From: Cordylochernes scorpioides
Taxonomy: Eukaryota > Arthropoda > Arachnida > Pseudoscorpiones > Chernetidae
Assembly (NCBI GenBank): GCA_030710605.1
Contig: CP092865.1
Location: 28,862,190-28,926,189, forward strand
Length of the DNA stretch: 64,000 nt
Reading direction: 5' to 3'
Shown in pieces: positions 32,798 to 42,435 of this stretch (position 1 is the first letter of the stretch; the number at the start of each line of letters is the position of its first letter). The position numbers and the translations under genes were made by a program. The notes below the pieces were generated by a model that made no database searches, was not told the origin of the DNA, and saw only the letters and a program-made list of their open reading frames with translations.

Positions 32798-33453
32798 AAT
32801 ATTTTTAATGGTCGAGGGTAAGGGTTTGTTATCCAGATATATGTTTCCTTATTCACAACATTTATTAAGCTTCTCGCTAGTCGAAGTCCATTTGTTTGAA
32901 ACATTTTATGGTTCTCCTCGATGATGTATTCGCCATCCTCTGCTTCTACAAATGCATTAATCAATTTAATAGAAAGTTCTGGTATAATGGCATCCTTTGC
33001 ACTTTTTATTTTCTTCTGTTGATATTTGATTACGTCACGATTTTCTGTCAAGTCATATATGATTATTTCACGCTGACAATCAATTTTTGCGTTCATTTTC
33101 TTAAGAAAATCACGTCCAAGTATAAATATTCGCAAATGTGTTCTCATTATCACAAATTGATGTGTAATTGTTTTGTCATCAAATTTTATATTTAAAATAA
33201 TATTTCCTACGATATCTAATTCTTTGCCATCGGGTCCGGAGCACATTTTATCAGGATTTATTATTTCAAGACCTGTGTTAAGAGCTGTACTAAGGTCGAC
33301 CACTGAAATATCGGCGCCTGTATCAATCAAAGCTTCGCAGATACCGATTCTATCCACGTTAATGTTCATATTATATTTGGGGTCTAACTTTTTAATTCCA
33401 TTTATGGTCGACTTGCTTTGATTGACGGACTCAGGCGCGATGTTTAGTTTAAA
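32698..33453 (-). CDS. Retroviral-type aspartic protease frame
   Basis: Opens in the -1 frame relative to gag at the slippery site and stops at 32698. The active site is ALIDTGADISVVD, near 33330, followed by a flap region and RIFILGRDFLKK (the usual ILG motif). It has no upstream ATG of its own that would be needed if frameshifting is used. The last 100 nt overlap the pol frame. Confidence 0.88.
   Translation of the reverse strand, partial: FKLNIAPESVNQSKSTINGIKKLDPKYNMNINVDRIGICEALIDTGADISVVDLSTALNTGLEIINPDKMCSGPDGKELDIVGNIILNIKFDDKTITHQFVIMRTHLRIFILGRDFLKKMNAKIDCQREIIIYDLTENRDVIKYQQKKIKSAKDAIIPELSIKLINAFVEAEDGEYIIEENHKMFQTNGLRLARSLINVVNKETYIWITNPYPRPLKILKNQTLCFGSQPAEVNLMEEKVNKKSMKNPNFR
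32791..32797 (-). promoter_or_regulatory. -1 frameshift site AAAAAAC (protease/pol)
   Basis: In the protease frame the codons are TTA AAA AAC, so the heptamer A AAA AAC is in the correct phase for a -1 slip into the pol frame, which stays open from there. A CTTTGG/CCGAAG stem can form 11 nt downstream. Confidence 0.75.
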
Positions 33454-34565
33454 TCTTCTAATGCAGCATATCTATTCCTTGTAGGGATACTCGAGTACGG
33501 GCTATTACTTACGTCAGAGTAGAGCAGAGGTCTCGACTTCTGAGTTCCATTATCCATTCGGATTTCTTCTTCGACCTTGTCTTGTGTAACTATGGGGTCC
33601 TCTTCCACAATTCTTACAAACCTGACTCTGCAATACCGCGCTACGTGTCCTGGCTTGTTACACTTGAAACATATTGGTCTCCCGTCTTCTGTCCTATTCC
33701 TATTTGAATTTGGATTCTTATTGTATGTTTTACTTGGGTAGACCGGTTTTGGCTCAGGATTGGGAGTGTAAGATCGTCTAGGGGCAGATACCTGGGGCAG
33801 AGGCTTGTTCTGGTAGTACCTCGGAGCGGGGGCCTGGGGCTTGGAGGTGTTCTGATATGGTCTTCTGAACGACGTAGCATTCTTCCATTGCTCTTGATGA
33901 TGGGGACGAGGAGAGCGTGGTCCATTATAAAGAGCTTTTGATTTTTCTGCACGTTCTTGGTAATTCTTTTCGAACAAATCCAGCTTTTTACAAATTTCTA
34001 GAAGTTCATTGGTATTTTTAGGAGGGTTTAGGTGAAGGGCAAAAGAGTATTCTTTCTTTAACCCTCCAATAACCCAGTTTATTTTAGTCTCTTCTTCCAT
34101 TTGGGGGTCGACCTTGTTGCACAGTACAAGGATATCCTCTGCGAACCTGATTGCAGGTTCATTCCACTGTTGTATCCTGTTTAATCTCATCCTCATTTCT
34201 TCTTTGTTGGCGTCTGAGGCAAAATCCTCAATTAGGCGGCTCTTGAAATTTTCCCAGCTGGTGAAACTTACTTTGTGTAGGTTCAGCCAGGTTTTGGCGC
34301 TACCAATCATATTCATGGCAGCATAACGGGAGATAATGTAGTCTGCCCAATGGTACAGGAAGCCAATTTCTTCAAGAGATTCAATCCATGGGCGAGGGTC
34401 TTCTGTTCCATCATACTTGGGGATGTCGATGTTGGGATTCAGGACAACTGGGTCGGAACTAGCATCTCTACCAATTGTTGCACCAGGTTGCGGCTTGGCA
34501 GACTCTTCAGCCTTGATTCTCTCCTGTGCTGGGTCTTGCATCTTACCAGAGCGTGTTTCAACCAT
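33444..34565 (-). CDS. Gag polyprotein, 373 aa
   Basis: Intact frame from ATG 34565 to TAA 33446-33444. The central part (about residues 50-210) resembles the Ty3 capsid region (YDGTEDPRPWIESLEEI, then IRFAEDILVLCNKV). A basic Pro/Arg-rich linker follows, then one CCHC zinc knuckle CFKCNKPGHVARYC at about residues 299-312 for RNA binding. The start codon and the first 30 codons lie inside the 5' LTR. The frame runs on across the primer-binding region, so the LTR encodes part of Gag. The stop codon directly follows a UUUAAAC slippery site. Confidence 0.93.
   Translation of the reverse strand: MVETRSGKMQDPAQERIKAEESAKPQPGATIGRDASSDPVVLNPNIDIPKYDGTEDPRPWIESLEEIGFLYHWADYIISRYAAMNMIGSAKTWLNLHKVSFTSWENFKSRLIEDFASDANKEEMRMRLNRIQQWNEPAIRFAEDILVLCNKVDPQMEEETKINWVIGGLKKEYSFALHLNPPKNTNELLEICKKLDLFEKNYQERAEKSKALYNGPRSPRPHHQEQWKNATSFRRPYQNTSKPQAPAPRYYQNKPLPQVSAPRRSYTPNPEPKPVYPSKTYNKNPNSNRNRTEDGRPICFKCNKPGHVARYCRVRFVRIVEEDPIVTQDKVEEEIRMDNGTQKSRPLLYSDVSNSPYSSIPTRNRYAALEDLN
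33447..33453 (-). promoter_or_regulatory. -1 frameshift site TTTAAAC (gag/protease)
   Basis: The gag codons GAT TTA AAC TAA place T TTA AAC in phase immediately before the stop. A -1 slip enters the protease frame, which is open through this point (FKLNIAPESVNQ). No strong downstream stem is obvious. Confidence 0.8.
34462..34473 (-). other. Candidate primer-binding site
   Basis: Two bases after the LTR the minus strand reads TGGTAGAGATGC. TGGTAG matches the first six bases complementary to initiator Met tRNA; the remainder matches poorly, so the primer is uncertain. Confidence 0.4.
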
Positions 34566-34811
34566 CCTACAAATTTATAAAAGGGAATAATGAGATAAGT
34601 CTACTTTATGTAGCCACCAGAATCATTTATTTATTTTCTCACATCAAAGAGAGCAGTGAAGTCACAGTGTACCTAAATACAAATGATGATAATCTAAAAA
34701 TAATCTGTTTTAAATAAATATCATAGAATATAAAAATAAATAAATATATAATTTAAATTTCAAATATATTAAAAATAATATAATAAATACGCCATTAATC
34801 ATGATGTAACA
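34476..34811 (-). repeat. 5' LTR of the Ty3-type element
   Basis: 336 bp, TGTTAC...CAACA on the minus strand, including the gag ATG at 34565-34563. Transcription must therefore start upstream of 34565, within the LTR. Confidence 0.95.
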
Positions 34812-34814
34812 ATA

Positions 34815-34925
34815 TATATATATATTATTAAAAAGGCATATATTGGAGCAAAATAGAATTTAATTACTAATATTTCAGTTGGCTGAACGCCAACCTTTTT
34901 CAAGGTATTACAATATATTGATGTG
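34815..34925 (-). repeat. Foldback family C, single arm
   Basis: GGCATATATTGGA, then GGCTGAACGCCAACCTTTTT, as in both arms at 46.87-46.96 and 48.99-49.09 kb. The minus strand carries a GGTTGGC/GCCAACT stem followed by GAAATATT. Confidence 0.7.
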
Positions 34926-35545
34926 CCAACAACAAACATACTTATATACAATATATATAACATACATAATTATTAAAATACATAAATACTTATATAACAA
35001 AAACATATTTATATATAACACTATGTACAATGAGTATGTACATGGGGCCTCTGCTACCGCTGCACTTTTTATTTTTAGATGTTACCTATTTATAAAAAAA
35101 CTAATAAAATGTTTGGTTACCCATTTACACATATGGGGATAGAGGTAAATATTATTAAAAATTTCTCTCCTGGGTACGAAAGAAATCTTTGGAAGGTATA
35201 ATGGCCATTTTTTCTAAACATTTGAGACATACCAAAACTGGAGAAATAACATTCACGTGCCAATTATAGAAGAAATGCGTGTTACATGGAATTATTTAAA
35301 AGAATAATAATATTACCCATTTTTAAAAGATTATTTTTCAAACTCATTAATGACTTTAGAATCCAATGTATTCAAAAAGTGAAGAGACATTTTTTTATTT
35401 TGAAAACTGTATTGGTATTCGCTGAAATGAAAAATGCATCACGATTTCATTGTTAAACCAAACTCTCTATATATTTTATTTTAAATATTTTTAATAATAT
35501 ATAGCATAATTCGATAAAATTATATATATTTTAATATATAACATA
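34926..35545. other. AT-rich stretch without genes
   Basis: Nothing recognisable. Confidence 0.45.
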
Positions 35546-35860
35546 GGTAACATTTATTGATGGAATGCCCAATCTTTCACAGCTACAGAAGTAATCATTT
35601 TTATCCCATCGAAGAAATGTGCGAATTTGTATATAACAAAGACACCTATGTAAAATTCAATAATTTTAGTAAATTCATTTTAGATTTTATTTTATGTTTG
35701 AGAAAACCAACCTTTCAGTTTTAATTTTGTTTTTAGTCTTGTTTATTGAATTGTATATAAAATAAATTGTATATTAGCTGCTAATATGTTTATAGGCGCA
35801 AGTATCCAAAGCTGGGATATCGCATCCGATTTGTCAAATAAATATATATTTACAATAGGT
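35546..35860 (+). pseudogene. LINE ORF2 C-terminus and 3' UTR
   Basis: Reads HLLMECPIFHSYRSNHFYP, then FVYNKDTYVKFNNF, parallel to the 12.2-kb fragment. The 3' end has AAGTATCC...GGGATATCGCATCCGATT and AAATAAATA, also as at 12.55 kb. Only the end of a LINE survives. Confidence 0.7.
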
Positions 35861-36770
35861 GGTAAAATGCAAAAAAAAAAATTCCTTTTTAAATAAGTAT
35901 AGAATTTTTATAACGACTAGACACATTTTGAAACACAAAATGGTGATTCGTGTAATTTACAAACATAGAGATATTTGTATAATTAAAGTTCAGAATCATT
36001 AAATATTATGAAACATTCTAATGAGAATAAATAAAGAGCTCGAAACGTTTTTATTAATAAAATTACAAAATATTTCAACAATCATGTTGCTATTTTTTAA
36101 TGAGGGATTTCTTGACCTGATCTTGATTGATTTGGTCATTATATAGTTTTTTTATGTGTCCTAGATTCCAACTGGATTGCTTGTCCATCAATTATTTTTT
36201 TATTGAAAGATTTTCAAACATTTTTCTAGTTATTATTCTGCTTTCCTACGTTTCATGTTATTATGAAGTTTATTGAGATATTTTGATAACAAATGAATTC
36301 AAAAGAAACTTTATTTATTTGTGAAAAGAAACATTCGCGTCTTAATGTCTTCATCCGTTATCTATAGATAGAGCGTTATAGTTTTGTATGAATTCAAAAG
36401 TGTAACTTTAGTCCCATAATTAATATTTATATCTTTAAATTAAGCACCTTTTGTGTTTTGAAGGTTTATAATTAGTTCAATATTTTGAAATATTTCACAT
36501 ACGTATACAAAAGCCTTAATTAAGACTGTTTTAAAAAAAGAGGAAGATAGGAGAAGGAGTTGATCACTGAAGGATTTTATTGAACAAGGACTTAAGACTC
36601 AAAGTCACCAACCGCACGCTGAAAGGAAGAGAGTACACACACTAACAAACGACATCTTATTTACATACACAGTAACACACTACAGAGTAACAAGTCACTG
36701 GTCAAACAATAATAATTCTATTATTGTCATATTTAGAAATGCGCAAGAATTGCCGATTTCAACAAAGACA
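35861..36770. other. AT-rich stretch with repeat scraps
   Basis: 36300-36410 resembles the outer part of family A (GAAACATTCGCGTCTTAAT). At 36030-36060 a lone GAAACGTT could be the 3' half of a hammerhead but has no intact core. No gene. Confidence 0.45.
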
Positions 36771-36775
36771 TATAT

Positions 36776-36975
36776 GAAAATTCGAAACTATTATAGACGC
36801 GTATGATTTTTTTTTAAATTAAACAATTTTGCCCTTACCGCAATGGAAAAATTAATGGGAGGGTTCACCACTGATGAACCAGGCCCTCCCATTAATTTTT
36901 CCATCGCAGTAAGGGTAATAGAAATTGTTTAATTTTTAAAAGAATTATATGCGTCTATAATAGTTTCGAATTTTC
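36776..36975. repeat. 200-bp foldback, family A type
   Basis: Nearly perfect palindrome from GAAAATTCGAAACTATTATA (36776) to its complement (36975). The centre is GGGAGGG, TTCACCACTGATGAACCAGG, CCCTCCC. A shorter relative is at 9739-9887. Confidence 0.9.
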
Positions 36976-37099
36976 ATAACAGATGGCACGCTAATGCATC
37001 ATAACATATCTTATATACGAATAAATAGATATTAACTGACTATATTTATTCACAATTATAATATAGCCCTATATATACACATAGACTAAAGAATATACA

Positions 37100-37300
37100 C
37101 ATACATACAGCTTCATTAAGACCACCGGTCTTATACAGATTCACTACAGGAAGGAAGCATAGATGGAGCTCCTATACTCCAGGCAGTGCAGAACCCAACA
37201 GCCTCCAGGTTCTACGCATGTCCATTGGCCACAGAATCCACCTTGCATAGGGTAGCGTATCACTTAAAAGGCGAGTGTGGAATCAGCCGCGTTTTAGTCT
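37100..37300 (-). mobile_element. Truncated retroposon with hairpin tail
   Basis: Minus-strand 3' end AAGACC, GGT, GGTCTT, AATGAAGC. Body colinear with 6656-6820, including CCTCCAGGT and CGCATGTCCA. Confidence 0.75.
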
Positions 37301-37561
37301 TCGCTTTCCTCATACAAATGGATCACGACATTCGACGATTCTATTAATCCCCTAAAGACTAAAAAATATAATACTTCCAATAACAGAGGCGTATCTCTAA
37401 GATAGGTTCTCTATATATATATGGAGAGGACCAACGCACTCGGCTTTAATATTCGTTTCTCTTGAAGAAGATGAGCGCTTTGCTAATAAAATAAAAAAAG
37501 ACAATTTGGTAAAGATCCAAGCTATGCTTTTTTCATTAAAAGTATGCTCTCTAAAGGAAAT

Positions 37562-38180
37562 ATATGCGATATTTATTTATTTCAATTCAAAGCGCTATGT
37601 TCCTCTAGAAACACTTGCACTGTCATACATGTATGCCTTTACATTTGTCTATACATATTTATACAATAATTTTAGGCCGTGAAGAGAATAGTCATATGAT
37701 ATTAAAAGGAGAAAGAGAGAAAAAACGAGAACAGAGAACTGTGTACAAAAGAAAGAAAGGCTGGCAATATCTACAATCAACATAATATAAATTATCAGTT
37801 TCTTAAGGTATTTGTTGCTATATAATTCAAAATATATATTTTTTTATATATTTGTGGACATGAGAAACAAACCTCAATAAATATTTTACTAGATTGTCCT
37901 GTTTTTCAAAACTAGAGAATCGAAAATAATTTAATAGTAACAGATCCAAGTATTTTTATTTCCAGTAAATAAATGTATATTAAATTCAATACCTTTTTTT
38001 TGTAAATATATTTTAAATTATATAGCAACAAATATCTTTTAAGAAACTGATAATTCACGGTCTGAAATTATTGTATATATATATATATATGTATAGACAA
38101 ATGTAAAGGCATACATGTATGACAGCGCAAGTGTCCCTAGGGAGACATAGCGCTTTAAATTGACATAAAATAAAATATAT
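37562..38180. mobile_element. Inverted pair of LINE 3' ends
   Basis: A minus-strand LINE 3' UTR (37562-37850) faces a plus-strand copy. The plus-strand part has the ORF2 C-terminus FCGHEKQTSINILLDCPVFQ and FVSSK-like ending (37850-37990), then the same UTR in opposite orientation to 38180, with the TGTCCC hairpin. Inverted duplication or two independent insertions. Confidence 0.7.
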
Positions 38181-38184
38181 ATTT

Positions 38185-38940
38185 TTAGACCTAATAGATT
38201 CTAACACATAAATTTAGCAGACACACTTGTGTTGCAATACAGTGAGTAAAAATTTGTAATCACTTCAGGATATATTCTTGAATAGATTCCCCGGTAAAAT
38301 GGGCTAAAAATAAATTTTGAGGAAAAGATTGAATGGAAACTCTACTGCGAATGGAATTTAATTTGTTAAGTTTCTCTCTTAACCATTGTAAGATTTGAAA
38401 TTCCTTTGAATAAGGATATTTGAGGAAAACAAAGTAGAATTTCGGATTCTTTAGATTGATAATTTTACATTAGAAGAAGTACCTCCGTGACATTGTTGAC
38501 AGGAAGATTCCTTGAAGACAGTCCGGTGACATCTGGTTGGTCGGAGTGACATCGGCTGTCAGGTTGGTGGACAACAGAAGTGGCTACCAAGACAAATGAC
38601 GCCCTTCCGTCTCAGAAGCGGGACAACACGGCTGGACTGGACGGACCTTCGAGGGATTCCACTGATTGATCAGTCTCGGTGCGGATGGTGAGATACCAGA
38701 GCAGACTGTGGCCGAGTGATTCAGCCCGTGGATGTGCTGAAAGAGAACTGATCAAGACAATGGCGGCGAGAAGAATCCAGCTGATGGCGAGTTATCGCAC
38801 CTACTTAAACTACTTGTAATAACGCTTAATCGATACAAGCTGTAACCACCGAACCTACGTTGTCACTGAATTCTTTCCTACGCCAACAACGGCGATGCAG
38901 CAATGAACATGAAATAATTAAAAACTTACTCATTAGAAGA
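38185..38940. other. Unassigned region with GC-richer block
   Basis: 38290-38460 on the minus strand reads KEFQILQWLREKLNKLNSIR then VSIQSFPQNLFLAHFTGE, possibly retroelement coding. The block 38480-38900 is GC-richer and without a clear frame. Function unknown. Confidence 0.35.
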
Positions 38941-38944
38941 AGTT

Positions 38945-39430
38945 AAATCTGCGAATGTCTTTTTGTAAACAGAATCTGTTTTATTGACATCTGGTTTGCT
39001 AGGTTTGAAAGCAATGGAACAAAACCATCTGTCGAATCCAAAGGTTTCAGAATCGAGTAAAACTGAATGTAACCTAGGAACTTGGTCAGAATATTTTCTG
39101 CCAACGGAATTTTGTTTTAATTGAGATTTACTAAATGATGGCTATTTAATCTTGATTTGAAGTATGACAGAATTAATTGTTCTTGGATGTCTATGCTTCT
39201 GTTGATACTGTTCCTATGTTTAGATATGAGGGATTCAAGGATTAATCTTTCTGACTGGACGTTATATTACAGTAGTGGCAGGTAGGGTTTTCTAGATTGA
39301 ATGTATGGCCTGTATTCGTGATATGCTGGTATATTAATGATCTTGGGTCATTGTTTTTTATTTTGTATATGTGTTCTTTTATTTTTGTTTCTATTTTTTT
39401 GCTGGCTTTTGATATTTTATAAAATATCAT
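38945..39430 (-). pseudogene. Penelope-like element C-terminal fragment
   Basis: The minus strand 39430-39242 reads KKIETKIKEHIYKIKNNDPR and SLIYQHITNTGHTFNLEN, matching the part of the GIY-YIG endonuclease after the catalytic YIG. It continues with shifts as SERLILESLISKHRNSINRS. The catalytic GIY-YIG segment itself is missing on this strand. Confidence 0.65.
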
Positions 39431-40030
39431 TCACCAGTTAATGAAAGATTATTCCAGGAAGAACGGCATAAGATGCTTATTTCGAAATTTCCGAACCATA
39501 GGCCATAAACCAAGTCCAATTATAAGGCAGCGTCCAAAGCCAAGCAGACCTTATACTACATATCATACCAACATGGCAACACTTTTTACATAGGACAAAC
39601 CAGAATATAAATAGACACAATAATAAAAATCATAACTATGATATCAGAAATCAAGATAACAAAAATATTTGATCTTTCAATATGAAAATTCTACAGGTCA
39701 CCAGTACAACCTACAGGATGTTACATTTTCTATCTTCTTAAAATCTAATATATTCAATCTCTGGGATCTTTAAATTCCAAATACAATAGCAGCATAAACA
39801 GAAATAATGATTTAACTTACCAATTCCAACATATTCAATGAAGATAATTCTATTGGAATTATTCCCAATCCTCTATTGTTATAGAATTTTGGTTTATTTT
39901 GAATTTTAACTTTTCATGAATCTATCTTGCCTATATGCTTTACGCTTTGTGGACCCATTAGCCTGATGAAGCGGAACCGCGTGAAGGCTTGCCCTTTTAA
40001 ATATAAAAGATAACCTGAAAATCTTTTCAT
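39430..40030 (+). pseudogene. Penelope-like element, GIY-YIG end and 3' UTR
   Basis: The plus strand shows LFQEERHKMLISKFPNH, then LYYISYQHGNTFYIGQTRI (39546-39605), a GIY-YIG core (YISYQ...FYIGQT). Decayed coding and a 3' end follow, similar to 8700-9000 and ending in CTGATGA (39963-39969), GCGG/CCGC and GAAG. In Penelope-like elements the endonuclease nicks DNA to prime reverse transcription. Confidence 0.72.
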
Positions 40031-40227
40031 TTGTTTATTCGGTTAACATCAATTGTCTCTCAAACCAAATGGTATAGACGTGTATCAAAAGATAACGACA
40101 GACTTGAGACACGATACATTTCTTGGAATAGCTAGCTTCAGTTCAATGGATCGTCAACAGCCCAATAACTGGATGCTCCTTTAGTTATTGACCGACTGAA
40201 TTGACTGAAAACTACTAAATCATTTTA

Positions 40228-40345
40228 TTCGCGATCGAACGTTGTGGCCCACTGTACATATTACATCCCAAACACGATGCGACACCAGACATCTCTGTCT
40301 TGAGCTCGATGTACCATCTCGGCGACCGTCAAGCCAGTGAAATCC
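40228..40345 (-). pseudogene. LINE ORF2 C-terminal fragment
   Basis: Shares GATCGAACGTTGTGGCCCA and CTTGAGCTCGATGTACCATC with 7165-7255. A short scrap with a 10-bp insertion relative to the other copy. Confidence 0.6.
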
Positions 40346-41100
40346 TATACAATGGCCGTTGATGGGAAAAGGAATTCTATGGTGGGGTCCCTCTCCCTTC
40401 CACAGACCTACTGGGACTTTGCTGAGGTGTGCTACTCACCCCCAAGCTGTGGGAGGATTCTTCACGCCTTGGGTGGTCCTACCAGGATCCCAAGATCCAG
40501 ACATACTTCGCCTTCCCCCCAGGAACACCCCCCCCCACCCCTGCCGTACTGAGGCGCCCAGCTCGGATATCAGGGAGGAACTGAAAACTAGCCATTCCAA
40601 AATAAACGCAATTCGTCTCAAGTCTGTCTTAACATAAATATTATGCCATAAAAACATCAATCACAACTGAAGTGTTTATACTTTCTTCCTAAATCATCAA
40701 AACGCAGAAAATGATGGCCATTGTTTCAAATATGCATCAGTATGCCAACACAAGATACACCAAGGTCAATATCACCCTAACAAGGTCAGTTATGTCAAAG
40801 GTCAAATGACCTTTCTTCTCTTTTTTTATTGGTCGACCTTGACAACTCCTTAAATGGAAATATATTGATCGTGTGTGGCACGCGTTTAAACGTAATATTT
40901 GCAGTCTTCTAGCTCATATCTAATTTATATTTACTAAGAGATGATTATTGAAATCCATGGAAAAGTAGCGTTCGAGTTCCATGAGTATCCATTTGTTCAA
41001 AAATGATAAAGATGGGCACACGGATTTCATGAATTTTTCTTTTTTCTTTTTTTACAAAACTATGCTACAATCTTGTAGATAGAAGTTACCTGGCCAGCAT
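40346..41100. other. Region without supported genes
   Basis: 40370-40560 is GC-rich with C runs and overlapping short frames lacking domains. The remainder is AT-rich. Confidence 0.45.
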
Positions 41101-41141
41101 TCATATTTCTGTGAAAATAGACACTTCGGCCAGTTAAAGTT

Positions 41142-41194
41142 TTATTTTCTCAACGTTTCAACAAAAATATTTTTTTCTTCGTCTGGAGAAATAA
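41142..41194 (-). ncRNA. Decayed hammerhead motif, left arm
   Basis: Minus strand: stem I TTATTTCTC with partner GAGAAAATAA intact, GAAA and CGTT present, but the core reads CAGACGA, so the conserved U4 is A. Probably inactive. Confidence 0.55.
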
Positions 41195-41280
41195 TTATAA
41201 ATAAAGCATTTGGCAAGGCGTTAAAAATTGTTCTCAATTCAATTAACAATTTTTAACGCCTTGCCAAATGCTTTATTTAT

Positions 41281-41336
41281 ATTATTTCACTTGACGAAGA
41301 CAAACAAAATTTTGTTGAAACGTTGATATAATAAAA
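41281..41336 (+). ncRNA. Decayed hammerhead motif, right arm
   Basis: TTGACGA (41291-41297) replaces CUGACGA. Stem II ACAAA/TTTGT, GAAA (41317-41320) and CGTT follow. Stem I is partly lost. Confidence 0.5.
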
Positions 41337-41819
41337 CTTTAACTGGACGAAGTGTTTATTTTTAAATAATTATGCTACAAGTTGAATAAGTTCTTTAGAA
41401 TTTTAAAGAAGAGAATTGGATGTTGATACAAATTTCGGACTGAATTCGAACTAATCAGCATTTTTTAGCGTCATCTCTACGATAGTTGTGGAAATCATTC
41501 CTCTCTGTATACCACAAGAATCACTTACTAACATTTAATATAGCAAATTAAAACATTAAGACGCGAATGTTTCTGCAATAACTTTAGTGAAACGAAGAAA
41601 GAAACCTTTTATTGTTATATATTTTTATTATTATATATATATATATATTTATATATATTTGAATATTTAATCAAAAGAAATAAACACAAAAATATTAAAT
41701 TAAATGAATGCAATAAAGAAGAAAATAATGCGAATTATATATATTCAAAACAACTATGATGATAACAACTTGAGAATTACAGAAGCAATAAAATGTTCAC
41801 AGAATATTTCACGCTGATA

Positions 41820-42080
41820 TATTACAGTTTCTTTCACACATAAATCAAATTTCTACTGCCCTTACACTACGATGAAATTAGAGCTCTAAAGAAGCGTTTT
41901 GGTAGATTAAACTGGGCAAACCGCTGGGAGGGTTCACCACTGATGAGTCAAGTCCTCCCAATATTTTTTATCGCAGTAAGGACAGTAGAGATTTGATTTA
42001 TGTGTGAGAAAGAAACATTCGCATCTTAATATCTTCATTCGATATGTATAGATGGCGTGTTACTACTTTGTATTAATATA
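41820..42080 (+). repeat. Repeat family A copy
   Basis: Contains GGGCAAACCGCTGGGAGGG, CACCACTGATGAGTC and CAGTAAGGACAGTAG. One base of the GGCGAAAC box is missing. Confidence 0.75.
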
Positions 42081-42094
42081 TGTTTAACTTGTCC

Positions 42095-42435
42095 TTATTG
42101 TTTGCGGAAGAGAATTGCTCGATGCAGATATTTAAATGTATTTCTACTGTCCTAAAAGCTTATGTCTATAGTTTGCTTGAATACCATTTCTAAAATTCCA
42201 CCCTTCAGTGCAGCATATAATAGCAGAATGATCCAATGCAATATTAGAGCTCTAAAGAAGCGGTCTGGTAGATTAAATTGGGGAAACCGCTGGGAAAGTT
42301 TACCACTGATGATTCAAGCCTTCCAAAAAATTTTTCATCGCAGTGTAAGGACAGTAGAATTTGAATTATTTGTGAGAAAAGAAACATTCGCGTCTTTAGT
42401 CTTCATTCGTTATATATAGATGGCGCGTTATTGCT
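42095..42435 (+). repeat. Repeat family A, full-length copy
   Basis: From GCGGAAGAGAATTGCTCGAT to the ATAGATGGCGCGTTATTGC end. Has GGGGAAACCGC and CTGATGATTC. The small frames here are shadows of the repeat. Confidence 0.75.

Larger units (their letters stand above)
29654..34811 (-). mobile_element. Ty3-type LTR retrotransposon, near complete
   Basis: 5158 bp on the minus strand. Two 336-bp LTRs (29654-29989 and 34476-34811) look almost identical; one mismatch noticed. Ends are TGTTAC...CAACA. A polypurine tract GGAGAGGGGGAAG (30002-29990) abuts the 3' LTR. ATAT lies on both sides (29650-29653, 34812-34815), a possible 4-bp target duplication in AT-rich DNA. Gag, protease, reverse transcriptase, RNase H and integrase follow in Ty3 order. 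One frameshift and one stop in pol break this copy. Confidence 0.95.
41106..41370. repeat. Foldback family D with hammerhead-like arms
   Basis: Arms meet near 41240 (GCATTTGGCAAGGCGTTAAA and complement). Each arm carries one hammerhead-like segment pointing outward. Confidence 0.88.

Noticed and set aside
29650..34815. Certain ATAT target duplication of the Ty3-type element
   Set aside because: The four bases match, but the right flank is an AT repeat, so the match has little weight; reported only as possible.
36020..36062. Hammerhead ribozyme
   Set aside because: GAAACGTT is present, but the upstream box reads CTAATGA, stem II is two pairs at most and stem I does not pair.
40337..40660. 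Three overlapping frames in a GC-rich patch
   Set aside because: None shows a domain, all are short, and composition alone explains the lack of stops.
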